The notes beneath the pieces were generated by a model, which saw nothing but the letters and a program-made list of their open reading frames with translations, was not told where the DNA came from and did no database searches. Positions 25,643-33,710 of a stretch of DNA of 64,000 nucleotides are shown here, piece after piece (position 1 is the stretch's first letter; each line of letters starts with the position of its first letter). The translations under genes were made by a program, and so were the position numbers. This stretch comes from an uncultured Collinsella sp. (GTDB lineage Bacteria; Actinomycetota; Coriobacteriia; Coriobacteriales; Coriobacteriaceae): the NCBI GenBank assembly GCA_900542825.1, contig UQOY01000011.1:1-64000 (forward strand), given 5' to 3'.

Positions 25643-26827
25643 GTGGGCAAGGCGAAGGCTAAGGCGAAGAAAAAGACGACGGGGGCGCGGGCTAAACGCG
25701 ATCGTCGTCGGAAGCTCGCGACCGAAGCCCCCACGTCTGCCGAGGAGCTGCTGGCAAGCGTGCCGGGACTCGATGCACTGCAGGATGTTCCGGCGTTCGA
25801 CGACCTGCCGATCGATGGGGCTCAACAGGCTGCCTTCGATGATTTTTGTGCCCAGGCCGAGGAGCCCGAGCAGATGCAGTTGGGTGCCGTGGTGCGCCTG
25901 GATCGCGGGTTTCCGCTGGTGGCGACTGCCGACGACACCTTTCGTGCCGAGCATGCCGTAGGGTTTGCCAAGTCGCGTGGCGAGGATGAGGTTCTGCTGC
26001 CCGCCGTGGGCGACCGCGTGGCGGTGCGCCGTGCGCCCGGGCACGACATGGGCGTGATCGAGTGCGTGCTGCCACGCCGCACGAGTTTTGAGCGCTGGCG
26101 CGGACGCGCTCGCGGCGAGCGTCAGGTGCTTTGCTCCAACGTGGATAGCGTGCTGATCGTGCAGGCGCTCGGCGCCGGCGAGGTGCTGCTCGACCGCGTG
26201 GCGCGCTCGCTGGTGTTGGCGCTCGACTGCGATGCCGATCCGGTGGTGGTACTCACCAAGGCCGACCGCTGCGACGCCGATGAGCTCGAGCGCGATCTGG
26301 ACCGCGTGCACCGCTTGGTGGGTCCGGACGTGCGCGTAATCGTGACATCCTCTGCCGAGGGCCGTGGCCTGGACGAGGTTCGCGTCTGCGTTCCCGCCGG
26401 GAGCTGCGCCATGATCCTGGGTGAATCGGGTGCCGGCAAGTCGACGTTGCTCAACGCGCTGCTGGGTCACGATACGTTGGCGACCGGCGGCGTGCGTGAG
26501 CGCGATGACCAGGGTCGCCACACCACGGTCGCGCGCGTGATGGTGGCATTGCCGGGCGACGCCGGTGTGATCGCCGATGCACCGGGTCTGCGCAGTCTGC
26601 CGCTCGTGGGGCATGAGCGAGGCTTGGCGTGTGCGTTTCCCGAGATCGTCGAGGCGTCGCGTGCGTGCCGGTTTGCCGACTGCACACATACTCACGAACC
26701 GGGCTGTGCCGTTCGCGAGGCCGAGGGTGCCGGGCAGATCGACAGCCTGCGTTTGGAGACGTTCCAAAATCTGGCGTCATCCATGCGCGTGAGTGCTCAG
26801 ATGCTCGATCCCGACGTTCATCTGTAA
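25643..26827 (+). CDS. rsgA: Ribosome small-subunit assembly GTPase RsgA
   Basis: 394 residues. It has an OB-fold region, a circularly permuted GTPase (G4 VVLTKADRCDADE comes before G1 GESGAGKSTLLNALLG, then G3 DAPGLRSL) and the C-terminal zinc finger CRFADCTHTHEPGC. RsgA helps late maturation of the 30S subunit. The first 60 residues are a basic, alanine/lysine-rich extension beyond the usual start. I use GTG 25643, which has GGGAGG 5 bases upstream; an upstream frame from 25556 overlaps the terminator. Terminator at 26845-26880. Confidence 0.9.
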   Translation: MGKAKAKAKKKTTGARAKRDRRRKLATEAPTSAEELLASVPGLDALQDVPAFDDLPIDGAQQAAFDDFCAQAEEPEQMQLGAVVRLDRGFPLVATADDTFRAEHAVGFAKSRGEDEVLLPAVGDRVAVRRAPGHDMGVIECVLPRRTSFERWRGRARGERQVLCSNVDSVLIVQALGAGEVLLDRVARSLVLALDCDADPVVVLTKADRCDADELERDLDRVHRLVGPDVRVIVTSSAEGRGLDEVRVCVPAGSCAMILGESGAGKSTLLNALLGHDTLATGGVRERDDQGRHTTVARVMVALPGDAGVIADAPGLRSLPLVGHERGLACAFPEIVEASRACRFADCTHTHEPGCAVREAEGAGQIDSLRLETFQNLASSMRVSAQMLDPDVHL

Positions 26828-26844
26828 TTGAATGTATCTATGAC

Positions 26845-26880
26845 AGCCGTCTCCCAACGGTACGGGAGACGGCTTTTTTA
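26845..26880 (+). terminator. Terminator after rsgA
   Basis: AGCCGTCTCCC / GGGAGACGGCT with an 8-base loop, then TTTTTTA. Confidence 0.85.
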
Positions 26881-27079
26881 TTGCCGATGCGTCCCTAAAC
26901 GTGCGTTTTGCCGACGTGCTGACCAAAACCTTGCCACGAGCTTGACGGGCCGGTCAGCTTTTGGTCGGCAATTGGTTTGACACTCAAAACCAAGATCGCG
27001 ATCGCGTCGTTTTGCTGCTTGCTCGCTCGGACAATGGTGGTACGGGCATCCGCCCGGTGCTACCTTGAGAGGAGCGGCC

Positions 27080-27739
27080 GTGAACAAGAGCAAGCGCATC
27101 GCCATCAGTCTGATCGCCGGCGCGCTCGCCGCGCTGCTCTGCATGGTCTACGCGTCATCGATTCGCTCGCAGGCTGAGCAGGCCCAGGCCGAGACACTGG
27201 CCAAGTATGGCGGCGATCGCGTTGAGGTGTGCGTCGCGGCGCGCGATATCGATGCGGGCGAGACCCTCGACGAGACCAATGTCATAACCCAGGAATGGTT
27301 GGCGAGCCTGCTGCCGCGCGATGCGGCGACCGAGCTGCGCCAGGTGCGCGGCGACGTAACGACCTCGCGCATCCCTAAAAATGCCGTGATTTGCGATGTC
27401 TACACCAAGGCCGAAAGCCACACGCTCGAGGTGCCCAAAGGCAAGGTCGCCGTTTCGGTGGCGGTCGATGCCGAGCATTCGGTCGGGGGTGCCACGGGTG
27501 TGGGCAGCTACGTGGACGTGTACGTGCAAAAGGACGGCGTGACCGATCGGCTGTGCGGCGCGCGCGTGATCGATACCAGCGAAGAGGCCGGCACCACGCG
27601 AGAAGGCAAGATCGAATGGGTGACGCTGGCGGCCGACCCCGAAGACGTTAAGGAATTGCTGGGGGCCTCGGGCAAGGGGGCGGTCAGTTTGACGATTCCC
27701 GCCACGGTGCGCAGCAAAAAGAGCGGAGGCGACGAGTGA
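27080..27739 (+). CDS. cpaB: Flp pilus assembly protein CpaB
   Basis: 219 residues. An N-terminal membrane segment (ISLIAGALAALLCMVYASS) is followed by an SAF domain (VEVCVAARDIDAGETLDETNV) and the RcpC/CpaB domain (GKVAVSVAVDAEHSVGGATGVGSYVDVYV). CpaB sits outside the membrane and belongs to Tad pilus systems. GTG 27080 is preceded by GAGAGGAG. First gene of the Tad operon; it overlaps the next gene by one base (TGATG). The 200 bases upstream contain GACCAAAA and TTTTGGTC arms near 26919 and 26957 that could be regulatory. Confidence 0.85.
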   Translation: MNKSKRIAISLIAGALAALLCMVYASSIRSQAEQAQAETLAKYGGDRVEVCVAARDIDAGETLDETNVITQEWLASLLPRDAATELRQVRGDVTTSRIPKNAVICDVYTKAESHTLEVPKGKVAVSVAVDAEHSVGGATGVGSYVDVYVQKDGVTDRLCGARVIDTSEEAGTTREGKIEWVTLAADPEDVKELLGASGKGAVSLTIPATVRSKKSGGDE

Positions 27740-29382
27740 TGAAGGCGATCTGGCTTGCATGCTGCGCGTGCGGTGATTACGGATTGCTGCAGCGGGAAGT
27801 CGAGGGCCGCGATGCGGGCGCGCAGGTGCTTCGCGTGGGCGACCTGGATGGGCTGGTGTCCATGGCGCGGGCGTTTCCGTCGCGTCGCGGGGCGGCGATT
27901 ATCGCGGCAGCCCTGTTCGATGCCGAAGACGTGCGAAAGACCGTTGCGCGCCTGACGGCCGAGGGCCGTGTGAGCCGCGTGGTCGTACTGATAGAGACGC
28001 TCGATCCTTCGGATATCGAGGGGCTGTTTCGCGCAGGGGCGACCGAGGTTATCGCTGTGCGCAGCATATGCGGCAACGGACGCGCGGGCGAGGGAACGGT
28101 TGATTACGACCGGTGTATGACGATTGAGCCCGATGCTTTTGTTGATAGGGAATCCGGGGCGCCTCGCGCTACAAGAGGCCCGCGTGTTGATGATTATGGA
28201 AAAGCGGAAGCCGAGCATGATCGGTGTCCCCGGGATCCCCTTGCATACGATGATGCCGGAGAGCCGGTGCCGTATGGCGAGGAGCTTCTGGCTGTAGATA
28301 TGGGATACGTGCATGGCGTGAGTCTGGCCGATGAACTCGATGAGGTTGAGGGGCTTGCCGGGAACGACAGCGTGCGTGCCGATGCGGCTGTGGAGTCCTC
28401 AGACTCGGCCCCGCAGACTGAGCAACCTGCCATGCCGGTTTGGGCGCAGCATATGAGCGCTGCCGGGGAGACGGGGACGTTGCCGTCCGTGCCCGCGTCG
28501 CCTGCCACCGTGCCGCCGGCGGATGCCGCCGCTCCGTCGCATCGAGCCCCGGTTATCTGCGCCGTCTCGGGTTCGGGCGGTTGCGGCAAGTCGACGATCG
28601 TCGCCGCCATGGCGCACGCGGCGTCGCTGCTGGGCCTGCGTGCTGCCGTGCTCGACTTAGACCTGATGTTTGGAAACCTCTACGACCTGTTGGGTGCCGA
28701 TACCCCGCATGACATGGCGACGCTTATCGAGCCATCGGCTGCGGGCACACTTGCCGAATCGGACATCGTGGCCGCCTCGATGCGCGTGGCCCCGGGCGTC
28801 ACGCTTTGGGGCCCGCTCTCCTCGCCCGAACAGGCCGAGCTCATGGCGCGTCCGGTGGAGCTGTTGCTCGACGTCTTGCGCCGCGAATCCGACGTGGTGC
28901 TTGTCGACACCTCGGTCTTTTGGGGTGACGCCGTGGCGGCCGCGGTGGCGGCAAGCGACCGTTGCCTGGTCGTGGGCGATCCATCGGTGTCGTCTGCGAC
29001 GTCCGCGGCACGCGTTATCGAGCTGGCAAGTCGTGTGGGCGTGCCACGCACGCGCATGAGCGCCGTATTCAACCGGTTTGGCGCGCGCGGCGCCGACGAG
29101 GATGTCGCCATGCGCTTTGAGATTACCTGTGCGTTGAGCTCCAAGATCCGCATCGCCGACGGTGGGCAGGACTTGGCGGCGCTCATGGCATTCGGCCGTG
29201 CTGACGAGGCGGTGGGCCAGACCAGCGCTTTTGCCACCAGCGTGCGCGAAGCCACACGCGAGATGCTCGTGGAGCTGGGCTGCGCCGTCGGTCCCTGGAG
29301 TGACATGGTCACCGACCGCGCGACGCGCACCGAGCGCCCGCGCATCCGTCTTCCCTGGTCGCGTGAGGGTGATTCGCGATGA
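27739..29382 (+). CDS. tadZ: TadZ/CpaE-like pilus assembly ATPase
   Basis: 547 residues. The first 110 residues resemble the atypical receiver domain of TadZ (AAALFDAEDVRKTVARLTAEG), then comes a low-complexity linker to about residue 270, then a MinD/ParA-like ATPase with deviant Walker A (SGSGGCGKSTIVAAMAHAA), VLDLDLMFGNLYDLLG and Walker B VVLVDTSV. TadZ localises the pilus machine at the membrane. ATG 27739 overlaps the cpaB stop; its own stop overlaps the tadA start. The linker is longer than usual, with several acidic segments. Confidence 0.85.
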   Translation: MKAIWLACCACGDYGLLQREVEGRDAGAQVLRVGDLDGLVSMARAFPSRRGAAIIAAALFDAEDVRKTVARLTAEGRVSRVVVLIETLDPSDIEGLFRAGATEVIAVRSICGNGRAGEGTVDYDRCMTIEPDAFVDRESGAPRATRGPRVDDYGKAEAEHDRCPRDPLAYDDAGEPVPYGEELLAVDMGYVHGVSLADELDEVEGLAGNDSVRADAAVESSDSAPQTEQPAMPVWAQHMSAAGETGTLPSVPASPATVPPADAAAPSHRAPVICAVSGSGGCGKSTIVAAMAHAASLLGLRAAVLDLDLMFGNLYDLLGADTPHDMATLIEPSAAGTLAESDIVAASMRVAPGVTLWGPLSSPEQAELMARPVELLLDVLRRESDVVLVDTSVFWGDAVAAAVAASDRCLVVGDPSVSSATSAARVIELASRVGVPRTRMSAVFNRFGARGADEDVAMRFEITCALSSKIRIADGGQDLAALMAFGRADEAVGQTSAFATSVREATREMLVELGCAVGPWSDMVTDRATRTERPRIRLPWSREGDSR

Positions 29383-30707
29383 GTTTGCAAACAAGGATTA
29401 AGGCAGCCGGCGCGGCCGCGGCGACAGTACCTGTTGATGCAGGGCGCCACCGTGCCGTCAAGCGCCGCACCAAACGCGCCGTGATGGACCGTATGGGCTA
29501 TGACGAGGTGGCGCGTATCAGCGCATACATCGATCCGGCGCGCGCCCGCTCGGAATTGCGTCCTGCGGTGGAGGCGGCGCTCAACGTGGAGGAGCCAGGC
29601 GACCTGGCGACGCCCGAACGCGAGACCATCATCGACGAGATTTTGGATGACGTGGTGGGCCTGGGTCCGCTGCAGCCGCTCATCGAGGACGACACCGTCA
29701 CCGAGATCATGGTCAACGGTTGCCGCTCGGCTTTCTTTGAGCGCGGCGGCGTCTTATATCCCATCGAGCATGCATTTGAGGATGACGAGCAGATCCGCGT
29801 GCTCATCGACCGCATCATCTCGCCGCTGGGCAGGCGCATCGACGAGCGCAGCCCCATCGTCAACGCTCGCCTCAAGACGGGCTATCGCGTCAACGCGGTG
29901 ATTCCTCCTGTGGCGATCGATGGACCGATTCTCACCATCCGCAAGTTTTCAGACCGCATCTGTTCATTGGACGAGCTTGTGGGCCTGGGGTCGTTGCCGC
30001 TTTGGTATGCACAACTGCTTTCGTGTGCGGTATCGCTGCGCCAGGATTTGGCGGTTGCAGGTGGCACGGGGTCGGGCAAGACCACGCTGCTCAACGCGCT
30101 ATCGTGCGAGATATCCACCGGCGAGCGCATCGTGACGATCGAGGACTCCGCCGAGCTCAAGTTTGCGCATCACCCGCATGTGGTTCGCCTGGAGGCGCGC
30201 GAGGCTTCAATTGAGGGCGAGGGCGCGGTGACAATCCGCGATCTGGTGACCAACGCCCTGCGCATGCGTCCCGACCGTATTGTGGTGGGCGAGGTGCGCG
30301 GTGCGGAATGTTGCGACATGCTGCAGGCCATGAACACCGGGCACGATGGGTCGCTCACCACGCTTCATGCGGGCACCGAGCAGGAGACCGTGGTGCGTTT
30401 GACGCTGCTTGCGCGCTATGGCATCGATCTGCCGAGCGAGCTTATCGAGGAGCAAATTGCCATGGCGCTCGACGGCATCGTGATGTCCGAGCGCCATGCG
30501 GACGGTAGGCGTTTCGTGTCCTCCTATTCGGGGGTGCGACGCGGCGCGTCGGGCGGCGTGGAGCTTGAACGCTATGTGACGTTCGATGCCGCCACGCGCA
30601 CCTGGACGCTCGATCGCGAGCCTCCGTTTATCGCAGAGGGCCTGCGCTCGGGAACGCTCACACAAGAGGAGGTGGACGAATGGAGATCGTTGTGCCCCTC
30701 GTCGTAG
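29379..30707 (+). CDS. tadA: Tad secretion ATPase TadA/CpaF
   Basis: 442 residues, a type II/IV secretion ATPase. Walker A is [15 protein letters not shown] (near residue 228). It also has the Asp box (IEDSAELKF), Walker B ([14 protein letters not shown]) and the His box ([14 protein letters not shown]). The N-terminal domain has TVTEIMVNG and the arginines of [13 protein letters not shown]. It powers pilus assembly from the cytoplasmic side. It overlaps tadZ by 4 bases and tadB by 28 bases, so the operon is tightly coupled. Confidence 0.95.
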   Translation: MSLQTRIKAAGAAAATVPVDAGRHRAVKRRTKRAVMDRMGYDEVARISAYIDPARARSELRPAVEAALNVEEPGDLATPERETIIDEILDDVVGLGPLQPLIEDDTVTEIMVNGCRSAFFERGGVLYPIEHAFEDDEQIRVLIDRIISPLGRRIDERSPIVNARLKTGYRVNAVIPPVAIDGPILTIRKFSDRICSLDELVGLGSLPLWYAQLLSCAVSLRQDLAVAGGTGSGKTTLLNALSCEISTGERIVTIEDSAELKFAHHPHVVRLEAREASIEGEGAVTIRDLVTNALRMRPDRIVVGEVRGAECCDMLQAMNTGHDGSLTTLHAGTEQETVVRLTLLARYGIDLPSELIEEQIAMALDGIVMSERHADGRRFVSSYSGVRRGASGGVELERYVTFDAATRTWTLDREPPFIAEGLRSGTLTQEEVDEWRSLCPSS

Positions 30708-31606
30708 GGGGCTTGACGGGGCTTTCTGCCGCGGTGGCGTGCGGGACGGAGCCTCGTGCGCCGCGCGTGCCGCCGGCGGAGCTGGTCAGTCATGCGTTTG
30801 AGTCGGTTGCCGAGAAGCTGCCGCGCGAGTTGGTAGAAAACGACCTGCTAAAAAAGATCGCCCGCTCCTGGGCGGCGCTGGTTCCGGTGCATCGCGCGGG
30901 GCTTGTCATCGAGGATGACGAGGCGCGACTGGCATGCTTGCTGCTATCGAGTGGTGTCTGCGGTGTTGCCCTGACTGTCGTATCGCTGTCGCCCATCGGC
31001 TTTGTCCTGGGGTTGCTCGCGCCGTTTGGCGTAGGCGCCGCTCGCGACACCTTCGACCGTCGCCGCGAGCAACACGATGTGGAAGAAGCCATGCCCGAGG
31101 CCTTTACGGCGCTCTCCATGTCGCTCGCCTCGGGTCATTCGCTGGCCCAGGGCATGAGGTTTGTGGGAACTCACGCGCAAGAGCCGGTGCATACCGAGTT
31201 TTTGCGTGTGGCGGCGGCGATCGACTGCGGCGTCTCGGCGACTGACGCGTTGGATGACCTGCTCGACCGTATCGATGCCCCCGGCCTTTCGCTTGTTACT
31301 TTGGCGCTCAAAGTGTCGCAGCGAACCGGTGCCCCGCTTGCCGACCTGTTATCCGAGGCATCGAGCATGGTGGGGGAGCGCATTGAGCTTAAGCGACGCT
31401 TGGACGTCAAGACATCGCAGGCTCGTATGTCGGCACACATGGTCTCGGCGATGCCGGCGGGTATGTGCGCGGTGCTGGCGCTGCTTTCGGCCGACTTTCG
31501 CCGCGGCCTTGCAACGCCGGCGGGTGCCGGTGCCGTGGTGCTGGGTCTTGCCCTCAACGCCGTTGCCCTGGTGGTCATCCGACGCATTATGCGGGTGGAG
31601 CTATGA
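30680..31606 (+). CDS. tadB: Tad pilus inner-membrane platform protein TadB
   Basis: 308 residues. Three to four hydrophobic segments surround a T2SSF-type cytoplasmic domain (EEAMPEAFTALSMSLASGHSLAQGM, DALDDLLDRIDAPGLSLVTLALKVSQRTGAPLADLL in two pieces). With TadC it forms the membrane platform on which the TadA ATPase acts. ATG 30680 lies inside the end of tadA. Its stop overlaps the tadC start. Confidence 0.85.
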   Translation: MEIVVPLVVGGLTGLSAAVACGTEPRAPRVPPAELVSHAFESVAEKLPRELVENDLLKKIARSWAALVPVHRAGLVIEDDEARLACLLLSSGVCGVALTVVSLSPIGFVLGLLAPFGVGAARDTFDRRREQHDVEEAMPEAFTALSMSLASGHSLAQGMRFVGTHAQEPVHTEFLRVAAAIDCGVSATDALDDLLDRIDAPGLSLVTLALKVSQRTGAPLADLLSEASSMVGERIELKRRLDVKTSQARMSAHMVSAMPAGMCAVLALLSADFRRGLATPAGAGAVVLGLALNAVALVVIRRIMRVEL

Positions 31607-32244
31607 GCGCCCTGGTCGGGGTCGCGGCGTGCCTGTGCGCGCTCAGCGTGTTTATCGTGACCGGTTTGGATCGTGCGGACGCACACAAGATCGTCCGGGC
31701 CTGCAAACACGAGGCGCTGCTGGTTGTTGCGGCCGCCCAATCGGTGACCGATGCCCTGACAACGCGGTTGAAAGGCATGCTCGGCACGGGTGGTACGGCG
31801 CAGGTGTCGCTTGGCGAGGTGTCCGAGATGATCGACGTGGTGCGTCTGGGGCTTTCGGCTGGCCTTTCGTTCGATGCGGCGCTTGAGGTTTTTTGCGCCA
31901 ATCGCCGATCGACGTTGGCGCTCCGCCTTGAGCGAGCCTGCATGGCGTGGCAGGTGGGCGTGGGGACGCGCGAGGACGAGCTCCTGGCGGCCGCGCGCGA
32001 CCTGGATGTGCGGGCGCTCGAGACCTTTGCCATCACAGCGGGGCAGGCGCTTGCCCTCGGTGCCCCGCTTGCCGAGACGCTGGCGGCTCAAAGTCGCGAG
32101 ATTCGCGCAGCCCATCGCGCTGCAGTCGAGCGCGAGATCGAGCGCGCGCCGGTCAAGCTGCTGATTCCCACCGGCACGCTCATCTTGCCGGCGTTGCTTC
32201 TGTCCATATTGGGCCCGCTGCTGGGAGCAGGCGGGATGATGTAG
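31603..32244 (+). CDS. tadC: Tad pilus platform protein TadC
   Basis: 213 residues: one N-terminal membrane segment, a T2SSF domain (EMIDVVRLGLSAGLSFDAALEVF, AITAGQALALGAPLAETLAAQ) and a C-terminal hydrophobic segment (LIPTGTLILPALLLSILGPLL). It is somewhat shorter than many TadC proteins. ATG 31603 overlaps the tadB stop by 4 bases. An upstream extension to 31465 lies wholly inside tadB and is not needed. Confidence 0.82.
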   Translation: MSALVGVAACLCALSVFIVTGLDRADAHKIVRACKHEALLVVAAAQSVTDALTTRLKGMLGTGGTAQVSLGEVSEMIDVVRLGLSAGLSFDAALEVFCANRRSTLALRLERACMAWQVGVGTREDELLAAARDLDVRALETFAITAGQALALGAPLAETLAAQSREIRAAHRAAVEREIERAPVKLLIPTGTLILPALLLSILGPLLGAGGMM

Positions 32245-32254
32245 GGAGGAATAC

Positions 32255-32488
32255 ATGAATACGATGACTGACGTTGCCGGCAAGGTCTGGAGCTGGGTGT
32301 TTTGCCAGTCAATTCACGCTCGCCAGCATGCCGAGGAACTGCTGCGGGAGGAGAGCGCGCAAGGCACCACCGAGTACGCCATCCTGGTCGGTGTGCTCGT
32401 GGTGATCGCCATCATTGCCATCGTCGCATTTAAGGGCAAGGTCCAAGATCTATGGAGCGCTATCAGCGAGGGCATCAACAGCCTGTAG
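32255..32488 (+). CDS. flp: Flp-type pilin
   Basis: 77 residues. A long hydrophilic leader of about 35 residues ends in EESAQG, followed by TTEYAILVGVLVVIAIIAIVAF, the hydrophobic helix that forms the pilus core. The conserved Glu-Tyr pair is that of Flp pilins. A prepilin peptidase would cut near the glycine; none is encoded in this window. GGAGG precedes ATG 32255. This is the presumed major subunit of the Tad pilus. Confidence 0.85.
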   Translation: MNTMTDVAGKVWSWVFCQSIHARQHAEELLREESAQGTTEYAILVGVLVVIAIIAIVAFKGKVQDLWSAISEGINSL

Positions 32489-33015
32489 GGGGCGCCCGTC
32501 CCGTCGGCGCGTTGCTGGTGCTCGCCTGTGCGGTCGTGGCGGTGGCAGTGGCGGTTTGGGGGCTTAACGCAGCACGGCAACAACGTTTAGGGGTTGCCGC
32601 GGATGCGGGCTCGGGTTCGGCTGCGGCGTCTCAAAAAGACGATGCGCGAGACGCGGACGATGCGAACGCCGCCGTCACGGCGCAAACGTTCTTGCAAACA
32701 CTCGACGAGCGAGCGGGCGCTGCAACGGGTTCATCGGCAAACAATGCTGTCGCCGTTCGTCTCGCATGGTCCGAGTGCCGACCGATGATCGAAGCGGCGG
32801 CGGATATGCTGCGCGCCTATCGCGAGGTGCCCACGGCGCAACTTGCTCTGAGCGGCTATCTCGACATCAAGGGCAACGTGTGGGGCGCTATCGTGCGCGA
32901 CGGACGCGGCTGGGTCGATATGGTGACGGTTGCCGCGGATGCTGGTGATACTTCGTGTCGCCTGCGCGTGGTCCGCCTGACCCCGCAGGCAACGAGCTCA
33001 AAGGAGGGGTCGTGA
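32452..33015 (+). CDS. Membrane-anchored protein of the Tad locus, function unknown
   Basis: 187 residues. An N-terminal membrane segment (VGALLVLACAVVAVAVAVWGL) follows about 17 polar residues, then an Ala/Asp-rich linker and a globular C-terminal half (SECRPMIEAAADMLRAYREVP, DIKGNVWGAIVRDGRGWVDMV). I do not recognise the family. The ATG at 32452 lies inside flp with an overlap of 37 bases; a start further in would still keep the membrane segment. Its place in the operon suggests a role in pilus assembly or anchoring. Confidence 0.6.
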   Translation: MERYQRGHQQPVGGARPVGALLVLACAVVAVAVAVWGLNAARQQRLGVAADAGSGSAAASQKDDARDADDANAAVTAQTFLQTLDERAGAATGSSANNAVAVRLAWSECRPMIEAAADMLRAYREVPTAQLALSGYLDIKGNVWGAIVRDGRGWVDMVTVAADAGDTSCRLRVVRLTPQATSSKEGS

Positions 33016-33016
33016 A

Positions 33017-33235
33017 ATGCATGACGTCCTGCGTGAGGAATCTGCCCAGGCGACGGTCGAATACGCCATCGTCACGGTGGCGCTGCTTTCCATCGTGCTG
33101 GCGATCGCGGGGCTTTGGCGTGCTGGTACCGATGGGCGCTTGGCGGCGCTGGTCGAGCGGGCGGCATCTCACGGCGTCACCTCGACATCGGTTGTCGACG
33201 CTGCTGCGGGTGCTAAGGACATCGCGCTGTATTGA
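33017..33235 (+). CDS. Small pilin-like protein
   Basis: 72 residues. MHDVLREESAQATVEYAIVTVALLSIVLAIAGLW has the same EESAQxTxEYA block followed by a hydrophobic helix as the Flp pilin above, but a short leader. It is probably a minor pilin or pseudopilin. AAAGGAGGG lies directly upstream and ATG 33017 follows the previous stop by one base. The C-terminal part (ERAASHGVTSTSVVDAAAG) is polar. Confidence 0.7.
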   Translation: MHDVLREESAQATVEYAIVTVALLSIVLAIAGLWRAGTDGRLAALVERAASHGVTSTSVVDAAAGAKDIALY

Positions 33236-33710
33236 TGTCGCGCGCGAGGACCGGGCGCAGTCTACGGTCGAGGCGGCATTCCTGCTGCCGACGTTTCTGA
33301 CGCTCGTCCTGTTGGCGCTGCAGCCGGTGTGCCTGCTCCATACACGCGCGGTCATGGAGTCTGCCGCCGCCGAGACCGCGCGGCTCATGACCACGACGAC
33401 GGTGGGGGATGACGAGGATATTAAGGAGTTTGCCCGCCGCCGCCTTGCCGCGGTTCCCGACGTTTCGATTTTTCATGCTGGCGGGCCCCTGTCGTGGGAT
33501 ATCGAGCTTGGTCGGGCCGATGCAGGCGGCGTCTCGTTCGTTTCCGTTACCGGCGAGGTTAAACCGCTGCCCGTGATCGGCGCGTTTGCGCAGGCTATGG
33601 GTAGCGCAGGCAAAAACGGCTATGTCGAGCTTAAGGTCGACGTCTCGTACCAATCGCGTCCCGAGTGGCTGGAGGGGGATTATGATTCGTGGATTGCTGC
33701 ATGGGATTAA
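33210..33710 (+). CDS. tadE: TadE-like minor pilin
   Basis: About 166 residues. EDRAQSTVEAAFLLPTFLTLVLLALQPVCLL is a TadE-type N-terminal helix; the rest is an extracellular domain of about 120 residues. The start is uncertain: GTG 33210 is the nearest regular start in frame but lacks a strong ribosome binding site; ATT 33231 follows AAGGAC with good spacing. Either start overlaps or abuts the previous gene. Frames extending back to 32955 run against the two upstream genes and are not credible. Confidence 0.7.
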   Translation: MLRTSRCIDVAREDRAQSTVEAAFLLPTFLTLVLLALQPVCLLHTRAVMESAAAETARLMTTTTVGDDEDIKEFARRRLAAVPDVSIFHAGGPLSWDIELGRADAGGVSFVSVTGEVKPLPVIGAFAQAMGSAGKNGYVELKVDVSYQSRPEWLEGDYDSWIAAWD